A stretch of DNA of 39,382 bases, from NCBI GenBank assembly GCA_945877115.1, contig CAMCQR010000014.1, positions 1 to 39,382 on the forward strand, given 5' to 3'. The notes below the pieces were generated by a model. The model worked only from the letters and a program-made list of their open reading frames with translations. It was not told the origin of the DNA and did not search any database. The translations under genes and the position numbers were made by a program. This DNA is from Synechococcus sp. UW140. Lineage in GTDB: Bacteria; Cyanobacteriota; Cyanobacteriia; PCC-6307; Cyanobiaceae. How positions within the stretch are numbered: the first letter of the stretch is position 1; every line of letters starts with the position of its first letter. Below are positions 8,401 through 20,400 of this stretch, piece by piece.

Positions 8401-11400
8401 CGCTGAGGTTGGAACCCCAGGACGAGCTGCTGCTGGGATCTGTGGAGTAGGAGACGTAGATTCCTGTGCCGGTGACGCCATTGGTATTGAGGGAATAGAG
8501 AGCCAGCCGATTGCCCTCATTCACCAATTTACCGACGCCCTGCAGCTGGCCTGGATTGTAGTTTGTCCAGCTGCTTGCCTGCGTAAGGTTGGATCCAAGG
8601 TCTGCCCAGGCAATCCAGATCTGATTGTCACCCGACACACCCTCATCACCATCATTATAGCATATAAAAATCTTATTGTCGTAGATCGCTGCGCTTTCAA
8701 CTGGCGGGCTATAGTTCTTGACGGCTTCTTGGATTCCACCGACATTAACCGTAGTCCAACTACTGGAGGATGGGACTCCGTAGGAGAGCTGGATACCTCC
8801 ACCATTTGTGAAAGCGATATAGGTAATGCCGCTGGGGTCTACTGTAGCCGTTACGAAACTAATGCCACTGGTGCTGATGTCGTTGAGGTAAACGCTCGAA
8901 GTGGAAATTGATGTGAGACTGGCTGGCGGCTTGTAGCTCTGAATCGGCTCAAACCACACCTGCAGGGAGGGAATATAATTGTCGCTGTAGGGGTAGAGAT
9001 AGGGATTCAGGGGCGCACGCAGGTTGTCGAGGCTGAAGCTGCTGTCTGCCACCTTGAACAAGCTGCCATCCACCAGTACGGTCTGAATCCACTGGTCGGT
9101 CGTTTCAGCGGGGCTGAGGGCCAGCATCACATCATCAAAGCCGTTGCCATTGACATCGCCCGCCGCCCGGATGCTCCAGATGGCATAGGCAAGGGCTCCA
9201 TCACCCGTGTACACGTTGGCCAGGCCATCGGCAGCGAGGTAGTCGGTGTAGCCATCGCCATTGAGATCGCCGAAGCCGCCTAGCGTCTGCAGGCTGGGCG
9301 TGCCGGCAGCGTCAGCGGTGAGCGTGTTGGCAATGCTGGCACGGGCGCCAGTAAACAGCTGCTGCAGGCTGCTTGGAGTGCTGGCCGTGGCCGTGAGATC
9401 GGCCGTGCTCAGGGAGGTGCCGGACGCACTGCCAGCCGTGCTGCTGATCTGATAGGTGGAACCAGCCTGGATGCCATTGAGGCGGATGCTGTTGTCGCCA
9501 GCGAGCGCTGCGAATGGGGTGAAGCTGGGAGCTGTTGCCTGCTGCGGGTAGAGAGAGGCGATCTGCACGCTCTGCTGCGTGGCTGTAGAGAGATTATTGG
9601 CCTTGATGTCGCCGGGTGTTTTCGCCCCCAGCAGGAAGCGCACCCCGGTGACGAGCTCGGTGGTGCTGTCGCTGAAATCTGCCCTGGCTGCATAGGCCAC
9701 GTTGTTGGCCGTGATGACCAGATCGTCGTAACCATCGCCGTTGCTATCGCCCACAGCACTGAGACTCGATCCGGTCTGGGCGCTGCTGAGCACCTGGGCG
9801 TCCTGATCATTCAACTGTACATTGATCGCGTAATTACTGGCATTGCCGGCGATCAGCAGGGGATTCTGCGTATCGGCTGTGATCAGCGGCGTATAGCCCA
9901 TGCTGGAGGACAGGGCCGTTGCATCCACCAGGGCCAGCCAATCCGTCACGTCGGCATTGCTGATCTGGATAGCCACCTGATCGGGTTGGCTGGTGTCGGT
10001 GTAGGTGAGCACCAGGCCCGGGCTGCTGCTGGTGAGGCCCACACCTCGTTGCAGCACGGGGTCGATGTCAGAAGGGGTGTCGAGCAGAGTCCAGATCGGC
10101 GAGCCACCGTTGGCGACGCTATCCGTGGCTGTGGTGAGGTAGATGCTGTTGCTGGGCGTGCCGCTGGTGCCGCCCTGATAGGCGATATAGGTTTGGCCGT
10201 TGTAGCGGGTGAGGGCGAGATTGCTGCTAGCTGTTTGGCTGGTACCGCTGCCGTATTCAACGGACGTGGTTGTCCAGTTCTTTGGGGCACCGGAGGGTGA
10301 GCTTGAGTAACTCTTGAGCAGGCGATTTGAGGGGTCGTTGGAGGTGAAGTAAACGGCAAGATTGTCGCCCTCGACGATCATCGCGGCAGCGGTGGCCGAC
10401 TGGCCGGGAACCTGGTACGGACCGTACCAATAATTGTTTCCCTCATACATATAGACGATGTTGAGATCGTTGCTGCCAGCGGCGACGTAGCAGATGTATA
10501 GATAGGGATAGTCGCCTCCCATATAGGCGATTGATGGCGCTGTATAGGTGCCGATATTGGTGGGTAATCCCTGCCAGTTGTTCCAGGTTTGCCCGTTGTT
10601 GCTACTGCTGTTCCAGTAGATGTGATCATCCGTGCCGCGCACGGCCATGTACACCGTGTCGCCGTTGCGGGTCAGCGACGGCGGCGACAGGGCGGCACCA
10701 CCAGCCACGTCCTGCCAGGCACCGGCAGTGAGGCCGCCGATGCCGTAATCGGTTCCAGCCCGCTGGCTGAGGAGCGAGCCGCCGTTGCCATCGGGCAGTT
10801 GCACGGTGGTGTCCATCCAGGTGAGCCAGGGCACCGCATCGCTGCTGGTCACGGCCTGAATACCCACCGCCAAACTTTCGTTAACCGTGCCCAGCAGCAG
10901 CAGCTCGTTGACCACCACCGGCGCACTGCCGAGGCTGGAGCTAACTCCCGCCAGGGTGCTGCTCTGCCATTGGGGGTTGGCGTTGATCTTCCAGGTGGGC
11001 GCATCGCTGACGGTCTGCAGCAGTTGCAGCTGGTTCACCACGATCTGCTGGTTGCCATCGGTGTAGGTGAGCGCCAGGCCGGTGCCGGTGGCGGCCAGGC
11101 CCGGAGCGTTCATGGGCACGGTACCCGTCAGCGCCGGGGAGTTTTGCTGTTGCCAGAGCACACCGCCCGCGTCGGGGATGAGCAGGGCGATGGCCTCGAG
11201 CCCGGAGCCACTGCCATTGGCCTGGCCGTAGGCCAGCACGGGGGTGCCGTTGAGCAGGGTGCCGGCCAGGGCCGTGGCACTGAGGATCGGCGTGCCGGCG
11301 GCATCGCTGCTGAGGGTCGAGGCCGGCGACCAGCCCGTGGCCGCTGTTGGCGTGGTGCTGGTGGCCGAGGTGATTGTTTGGCTGGTCTGATCCACCCAGT

Positions 11401-14400
11401 AGAGAGCCAGTCCATCGCCCTCATTGAGCAGCAGCGGCGCCAGAGCGGTGGCCGGGGTGGTGGTGGTGGAGCTGGCGGTAGCGAGCTGGATCGCCATGGG
11501 TGCCGACCACTGGTCCAGGCTGCTGGTGCTGGGATCCCAGGAGCTGAGGCTGATGCCCTGGGAGCTGTTAGTGAAGGCGAGATAGAGCTTGCCCTCGTAA
11601 GAGGCGAGCGACACAGGCAGCGACGAGCTGATGTCCGGCTGACCGGTACTGATGTCCACCCAGTTCGCCCAGCTGTTGCCGGAATCGCCGCTGCGGCTGA
11701 ACCAGAGGGTGTCGACGTTGTACCCCTTGACCATCGCATAGATGGTGTCGCCAACGGCCAGGAAGCAGGGGGCTACATCGCTGAGGCCATACTCCACGTC
11801 CTGGCTGGGGGGCGTCAGGCCCGCCGGCGCCAGCAGCCCGAAGCCCGAAGCCAGGGGCAGGGTTTCGCTGGGGCGGCCGTAGAGAATGCCGGTGGTGCTG
11901 CCGGCACCCTGGGAAGCGGTGCTGAGGTTCTTGGGCAGGAACAACGCCAGATCATCACAGCCATCGGCGTTGAGATCGCCAGCCGCGACAATCTGGGTGC
12001 CGTTGTCGACGTAGAAGCTGAAATCGTTGTAGAGGTAATCCGCCAGAATCGCCTCGCTGGAGCCCCCCAATTCCACCCGCACCGCCGTGAGGTAGTCGCC
12101 GGGGGTGACGGAATAGAAGTCGCCATAGCCATCGCCGTTGAAGTCGCCGATGGAGCGCAGGGAGGCTTGGGTGGTGGTGGCCAGGCCCTCCAGGAGGAAG
12201 CCCTGATTGCTGGCTAGTTTGTTGAGCTGGAAGTTGCTGATGTCCTGGAGGTAAGCCTTGCCCCAGGTGAGATAGCCATTGCCGGCCCCGCGGCCGCCGA
12301 GCAGGAGGTCATTGATGCCATCGCCGTTGACATCATTGGCATTGAAGCTGCCCAGGCCCACATTCTCCTGGCTGGCGCTGCCGGATTCGGTGAGGATGTT
12401 GAGGTTTTTGCTGCCTTTGTTGTTGGAGATCGTGCCGATGCCGCCGGCCGAAACGCTGCCGGTGTAGGGGCCATTGGCGGGATCTGTTGCATCGCCGAGC
12501 ACGTCATCGGCCCCGAAGACCAGATAGGCGACCCCCATGCCCGCTTGGGCGTTATAGGCATTGATCAGCAGATCGTTGTAGCCGCTGTAGGAGGGATTGC
12601 CTGGATCGGCATTGACATCACCGGTGCTGACCAGGCCATTGCCGAAGTGGTCGTTGACGTTCTGGCCATACAAGGTGAGGCCGGCGGACAGGTGGGCGAG
12701 ATATTGGTTGGCCCCGGAACTGGTCTGGCCCAGGGCTGTTGCCGGCAGCGTGCCGGGATTGATGAAGTAGGCAGCCCCGGAACCGCCGCTGGTGTCGGCA
12801 CCGATCACCAGGGTGTTGGCGTTGGTGTTGTTGAGATCAGCAAGGGCAACACTGCTGCCAAAGCCGCTGGAGCCGGTGTTCCAGGGGGAGGCGCCATAGA
12901 ACACGGATTGCTGCTCGGCGCTGCTGGAGCCGCTGCTGAACCTGGTGTAATACACCGCCCCGATTTCATTGGCGGTGAGGCTCTGATCGTAAAAGGTGGT
13001 GGCCTGCACGATCGGATCGGTCATCAGCGCCTTGAGGCGCTGCATATAAGCCGTTGCTTCTTTGGCATTGCCTTCGGCCGTGTTGGCGATGGCGGTATAG
13101 CTTTTGCTGCCGGCGGGGAGATTGATGCTGTTGGCGGCTGTTGTGGGCAGCTGCACCTTGAGCAGGGCACCATCGCCATAGGGATTGCTGGCGGTGCTGG
13201 AGCTGAGATTGGTGGCTTGTTCCTGCTCGTTCTGGAGCTCCTTGTTGCCGCTGTATTGCAGGCCCGCCACCAGGCCCGGTGCGCCGATCGCCAGTTCCAC
13301 CGTGGCGGCGCCGCCGTTGCTGCCGGCGGTGGTGCTGGCGGCCAGGGAGCTGCCCAGCCGCTCGCCCCAGTAGCTGGTGATCTCCTGGCCGGCGGCATTG
13401 AGGCCCACCAGGCTGCCGCCTATGCCCGTTTGGTAGAGCGTCAGCGCGGCTGTGCCGCCCGCGGCGGGGGGCCCGTAGCGGTAGACCGCGCCGACGGGAA
13501 CGGCAGATTTGGTATTGCCACTCACCACCTCCTTGAGATAGGTGGGGGCGCCGACATAGAGGGCGGTGCCGTCAAAGGCGAGGGCCGAGCCAAACTGGCT
13601 GTTTTCAGCATCGCTGCCGGCCGCCACCGCACCCGCCAGGTCGGCGGTCAACACCGTGACCACGCCCGCACCGAGGCCATCGGGATTGTTGAGGTCGAGG
13701 GTCTCGGGATTGCTGTTGAGATTTTGCTGAATCCAACTGCCGGAAATGATGTAAACGCTGCCGCCGCTGTTGGTATCGGGGGCGGCGATGATCAGTTCAT
13801 CACAGCCATCGCCATTCAGGTCGGCCACCAGCATCACGCGGCCCAGTTGACCGCCCCAGCCCTCGGTGGGATCGGCCGCAATCAGCAGGCCGCCGCTGCT
13901 GCTCTGCGACTTGGCAGCCTGCAGCAGCGGCAGGTTGGGTGCATCGGCATTGAAGTTGCTGCGCGCCAGGGCATTGAGCCAGGTACTGGGGCTCTGGGCA
14001 ACGGGCGGATTGCCGCTGCTGGGGGTTTCGGGATAGAGGCCGGTGTATTGAATCCACACCCGACCGGCGGGGTTGGTGCCGGCGGTGGGCGTGAACGGCT
14101 GGGAGATGGCCAGCCAGCCGGCGGCCGTGCCCGTAGACCCGGAGAGGGTGGAGGTGTAATGCCCGGCCACCTCGGAGAGCCCGAAGCCCTTGCTGGTGTC
14201 GGCCGGGTTCTGCTGGGAGTGGATCACCTCGCCGCTGTCGATGTACTGCAGCTGATAGGGAGCCGCCTCGAGAATGTCGGCGCTGACGATCTGCTGGGGG
14301 TAGAGGGCTTTGCTGGTGAAGCTGCTTGAATCGGCATCGGCGCTGATCCGGGGCCCCGACAGTGGCACCACGGCATTGATACCGCCGGCACTGAGTTGGG

Positions 14401-17400
14401 CCGAAGAAAAGGTGGTGTTGTCGTTGGTGGCGGGATTGAAGAAGTTGAGCGCGTAGCTGTAGAGGGCTGCACTGTCGCTCAGCGGGCTCTTCGGCACCAC
14501 CAGGCTCACCGACGGAGTGTTGTTGAGGAAGGTGTAATGCAGGTCTGTCGTGGTAGCCCGGGGCTGGCGGCTCAGCACGGTCTGCTCGCCGATCAGCACC
14601 TGGCTGGCATCGAGGCTGTAGGTGCTGATGATGGTGCTGGGATTGCTGCTGCTCAGCAGCTTCACCGTCACCGTTTGCAGCTGCTGTTTGGCGGGGTTGA
14701 AGCCCGCTTTGCTCCAGTCGCTGGACGTGATCTGCAACAGATCGGCGTCCTGCAGGGAGGTGGTGCGGCTGCCGCTGGTCTGGGTGGCCACCGGCGCGCT
14801 GACGGGATTGAGCAGCTGGGCCTTGCTCCAGCTGGCGGTTGGCTCGTCGTAGGTGGTGTAGAAGGTGGCATTTTCAGCCCCATTCGGATCAACGGAGCGG
14901 GCTTTCCAGTGCAGGTTCACCGCACCGGTGTCCACCCCTGGTGCCGCCGACAGGCCGCCGATGTTCACCCCCAGGCTCGCGAGCAGACCAACGGCATCGG
15001 CGCCGCCCATCACCGGCCAATTGCCGCTGGGATTGGCTGGCGTGCTGGGATAAACGCCGGAGAGGGATTGTTGATAGAGCGCCAGTTCGTCGATGGCGCC
15101 TCCATTGTTGAGATAGATCAGCAGGGCATCCTGGGCTTCTGTTGCCGGGCTGAACACATCACTGAGGGCCGTCTGGCCCGCCAGCTGGTTGTCGATATAA
15201 AGGCTGGCCGTGCCAGTGCTGAGCGGTACATCGACAATCTGCTGATTCACCTCCTGGGTTTCGATGTCTGGCAGGTAGGTGGCCACGATGTAATGCCAGG
15301 CGCCGTCGTTGATGCTCAGCGCTGTTGTGCCATCGGTGGTGGTGATCGTGCTGAGCAGGCTGGTGTTGCTGCCCACATCGAAAACCACCTGGCCCTCGCC
15401 ATTCACCGACACGGCGGTGGAATAGGTGAGCTCAAAATCGAGGGCAAGGCCGCCATAGTTTTCCTGCTCGTACTTGGGCGGGATGCTGCCGCTGGCCGCC
15501 GAGCTGCTGGGGTTGAGGCCGAAGTTGACCTTGGCCTTGCCTGCTTTCTGCTGGTAGTCCCAGAGGTTCTGGAACAGGGTCTGCAGGTTGTTGCTGCCGC
15601 TCCAGGTGCTGCTGGCGGTGGTGACTAGGCCGCCATTCATCAAGGCTTGATCGGTGCTGACGGCGATGGTGTTGAGACTGGAATTCGGTGCCCCGTTCAG
15701 CAGGGCGGTATCGAATTGCAGGCTGGTGGCGGGCACCTCGGCGATCACACCAGCGGCGCTGCCGCTGGTGCCGATCAAGGTATCGGCGGCCAGGCCGTAG
15801 CTGGCCAGAAACTCATTCACCCCCGCCAGCTCGGTGCCGGCCTGGAGGTTGGTGATCTGCAGGGCGTTGCTGTAGAGGCCGCTGCCGCCGTTGCCCCCGA
15901 GGGCGGTGGTGTAGGCGCCGGCGGCCACCACGGCCCAGGCGTAGCCATAGATCGCACTGCTGCCGGTGCCGGTGGGGATGCTGGCGATCAGGCCGCGCCC
16001 GAGGGCGTCCTGATAGCTGATTTGATCGACGACGAATTCGGAGCTCAACAGCCAGCCCGTGGGCAGCTGGCCCGTGGTGATCGAGGGTTGGCCGAGGGCA
16101 AACAGGCCGGCGCCGTTGGCATTGCCGGTTTGCGGCACGCGGGCCCAGAACTCGATCGTGTAGGGGCTGCGCGCCACCCCGGTGCTGGTGGGGGTGGTGC
16201 CAGCGGGCACAGCCGCCTGCGGCACGAAGGTGCTGAGGCTGCCGACGCCGGTGCTGAGCACGCCGCTGCCATCGATGTTTTCAATCGCCGCATCGCTATT
16301 GACCCCCAGGGCCCCGGCAACGTTGAAATCGAGACCGGTGTCAGAAGCGCTGGTCACCGCCGCTGGCGAGTCGGCGATGCTGCCGATGTTGTAGTTGCCG
16401 ACGCCGCTCTGCCCCTGGTTCATCTGCAGATAGATGTAGGGGTCGGAGGTGAGCACGGCCTGCTCGTAGGGCACGGCCACGTTCTGGCTCCAGAAGATGG
16501 CGGGCTCCTGGCTGAGCGTGCCGTCCGCTTGGGCGATCGCCATGGTGCTGATGCTGAGGTCCTCGACGCCGATACCCACGGCATCGGGGGAGGCCCAGGT
16601 GATCGTCTGCGCTGTCTGGAAGCTCTTGGTGGTGGGATCAAACAGGGCCGCTTTGATCACCGTGGGGGCGTCGCCGGCAGCCGCTGCGCCCGAGAGGGAG
16701 GCCTGGCCCTTGACGGCTGCGATCGAGGTTTCGCTCCAGGTGAGCAGCACCTGGGGGGCATCGGTCGTACTGCCGGGCACCAGCGAGATGTCCAGGTCGT
16801 CGATGATGTTGTTGCCGGCGGCGATGTAGTTGAGGGGATTGGTCTGCCAGCCGGCGGTGGTGTGGATCGAAAAGGCGATCTGCTGCTTACTGAAATAATT
16901 GTCGTAGAAGTTCTGATAGTCTTCGGCGCCGCTGCTGCCGATGTTGGGTACGGGCCGATCGATCACCTCCAGCCAGGCCACCAGATCGCCGCCTTCGATG
17001 TTGCCGAAACTGCTGCCTGTCGGCAGTTTGGTGGCAACGGGCAGGCGCGCTAGGGAGAACTGTTGTTCCTCGGCTTTCCAGGAGAGCGAGGGGCTCGGAT
17101 CCACCGTGCGACTGACCCCGGCTTGCCAGGACTGGGAGCCTGAATTCCACTGAATGGCATTGAGGTAATAGGTATTGAGGTTGTTGTTGTTGTCGCTTTG
17201 CCCATCCACAAACACCACACGGCTGCCAAGGGCATTGCCTTTCTGGGAGGCGTACAGGGGCGCCTGATCAGTATTGCCTTCGGCGATGTAAACACCACTG
17301 GTGGTGGGCGCCGCCAACGCTCCGGGCACGGCGCGCTCCGTGAAGAAGCTGTGCTCATCAATGAAGTTGTTGTACACCAGGCTGGTGGGAGTCAGCGTCA

Positions 17401-20400
17401 GCACCGCTGGCTGGCTTGGCGTTACCCCAGTTGGCAGATCAAGCGCCAGGCTGTAGCTGGGGCTGCCGCTGGCGGGCGGGGTGCAATAGAAGGGGCTATC
17501 CAGGCTCACCTTGACGATGGCGCCATTGATCAGGGTCACCGTGGCGGTGGCCGGGCTGCCTGGCACCAGGCTGGTGACGGCTGTGTTGCCCTGGTACACG
17601 GTGTAGGCCACCCCCGTATAGCTGTAGGGGCTTTGGTTGCCCGCTGGCAGCGCTTTGGGCTGCTGGCTGAGGGCATCCATGGGCTGGTAGCCGCTGCCGC
17701 CATTGGCCACATTCACGCTCTGAATCACGGCGGCGGCCTGGCTGTTCCAGATGGTGGTGCTGTTGGTGGAGCTGAGAATGATCGTGGGAGGGGTGGCCTG
17801 GCCCTTGCCGATGGCCCCGCTGTTGACGATGGACGTGCCGGTGCTGGCGTTGACGCTGACCAGATCCGGCACCACCACCACCGTGGCGCTGCTGTTGGCG
17901 TATTCGGGCAGATAGCCATAGGTGCCGGCCCGGGTGATGACCAGGCTGGTGATCTTGCCGCCGGCCACCACCAGCGTGGCTTCAGCGAGGTCGTCCTCGC
18001 CGCCGGGGGTGACGCCGAGCAGGCGAACGTTGGTGTAGGTGCCATCGTTCAAGCCCGTGCCCCCATTGCCCTGTTGGAGGGTGGCGCTGGTTTGCATCAA
18101 GTTGGCGCTTGAGGCGAAGAGTTGCTGGAGGCGGAGCGTCTGGGTGTTCTGGCCGGTGAGCAGGTGCACGCCGGTGGGCGGCGCCCAGTAGAGGTTGCTG
18201 CCCTGGCTGGGTGCATAGACGATGCTGCCGCCACTGCCATTGGTTGGGGCTGGAGCTGCGGCGCCAACGGAATTGCCGCTGTTGCTGGCTGGGGCGAGGG
18301 GGGCTTGGCTGGTCCTGGCGGTGGAGTCTGGGCTGGTCGGGGTGCCGACGCTGCCGTAGGTGTTGCTGATGGCAAACACCGGCTGATAGGCCCCGAAGGC
18401 ACCAATAGCCACCTGAAACTCGAACGAATCGGAGCTGCGATTGCCGGCCTGATTGGTGAAGGTGTAGTTGTACTTATTGATGAAGCTGCCGCGCAGGTTG
18501 AAGACGCTGTCAACCTTGCCAACGAGCTCCAGGTTTGTGGTGTTGAAGATGCCGCGGTTCCACTGATAATCGAGTCCTGCGGAATCCTGGATCTGGCTCG
18601 CCCTGGTGGCGCTGAGAATCGGATTGATCGCAGCCGTGGTCGTGCCGACTACGGCATTGATTAAATTTTTTCCAAATGATACTTTATGCTGGGGAGTGTT
18701 AAACTGGAAGTCTGATTTAAGCGAGTCTAAGTATATATCGTCATCTTCTGTTTCTGTCAATCCGATAGCGATCGCAGGTGCGACAATCTGCAGGTAGGTT
18801 TCGGAATCGCCGATGCCGCCAAATACCTTGCCGCTGAGGCCCAAGGCGCCTGCTGGTAAGGCATCCACGCCGTTGCCAATGGAGGTGATCCACTGGTAAC
18901 CCAGGGCGTTGCTGGCGCTGAAATTGAGAGTGTAAACCGTAGGTATGTTAGACCTGTAATTGACCCAGCTATGGAGATGTTCGAATCCGACATCAAGGGA
19001 GACAGATTCTCTCGCTTCGAGAAGGCTCGGATCGTGATTTCCTTTTTGATTATAGACTATTTTGCTGCCAATGGAGCCAGCTGCCATTACGCGCCATTGG
19101 TTGTGGTTGATAATCGTTTTTGTCTCTAACGTACTTTTGTCAACTATCTTGCTAACCCTTATTGCCAAATTAGGCGAACCGAACGTGTCTCGTTCGTGGA
19201 GGGTCGACGTACCGGCTTCGGTGACACCAATGGCCAGCTTTGCCAAGCTGCGGAAGGCCAGGCTTCCTTCTGCATTGGAGAGGCCGAAAAAGCCGTTCCA
19301 GCGCATGGCCAGGCGATAATGGTCGCCGCCGAACAAGCTGGCGGAATAGGCTCGATCATTGATGCTGGTGGCTCCGGGCAGGCTGGTGGTTGTGGAGCCA
19401 AGTAGGCCAATGCTTTCCGGGTTCACGGCCTCAGTGGCGAGGAGCGATTCCCCTGAGGCGTCGGATGCGAAGGATGCGCTACGTACGATATTGGGCTCTA
19501 CATTGGTGTCCTCGAATGCTTTTTCGAGCTCAGACCCAGGGTCAAGATCACTGATAAGCGAGTCGCCGAGTACGGATCCGCGGAAGGAGCTTTCGTCGTT
19601 GGCCTCGATGTATGATTTTACACCCTTGGGTTCTGTCACCATCGGCAATTGCAGCTCCCAGCGGGCCACTTCCTCTATAAATCCCGCCTGCACGGTGGCG
19701 GGATTGCTGCTGTTGCCCACCGGCCAGGAGCCGGCCGTGGTGCTGGGCGCTGCCGCCGCCGGTGCCTCGCTGGCGCCCAGGGTTTGGGGTTCGCTGCTGG
19801 CCCTGGCGGTGCTGGAGCCGCCGGCCTCCACGGCGTTGGCGGCGAACAGGGAGGCTTTGGAGAGGCCAGGGCCGCCGCCCACGGCCCCATCGGCCAGGCC
19901 GGGCGCCGGTGCCGGCGGCTGGGCGGAGCTCACGAGCGTGGCGATGCTGGTCCACGTGGGGCTGCTGGTGGCGCTCGCCCTCACAGGGTCGCCCTGCAGC
20001 ACCGGCGCCAGGCCGGCGCCCGGGTTCAGGATCTGAAAGCTGGTGATGTACAGGTCGCTGTCGGGCCGCACCAGGCCGCTGATCGCTTGTTGGGCGGCCT
20101 GCTCCGGGCTGAGGCTGCCGCTTTCGAGGGCATCCAGGTTGGCTGCCAGGCTCTGGATCTCCTGTTGTTTCTGGGTCACCAGGGTGAACTGGCCGTTGGC
20201 GGCGGCCACCAGGCTGAACTCCTTGTCGTTCACCGTGTCGTCGGTGAGCTGCACCGCCTGGCTCCACTGCAGGTCGCCGTTGTCATCCCAGCCACCGAAC
20301 ACCCCATAGATCTCCGCCTGGCTGTCCTGGCCCTTGCGGTAGAGCAGCACAATGCCCGGATCCCAGCTCTGGCCCTGGGCATCCGAGCCGCCTGCTTCGT

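Noticed and set aside
10589-17053. Several plus-strand open frames of 400-600 codons inside the giant gene (10589-12217, 12545-14329, 14396-15628, 15647-17053)
   Set aside because: They lie antisense to the giant gene and arise from its GC-rich codon use. Their translations are low-complexity Gly/Ala/Arg/His-rich with no domain, and the minus strand carries clear domains throughout.
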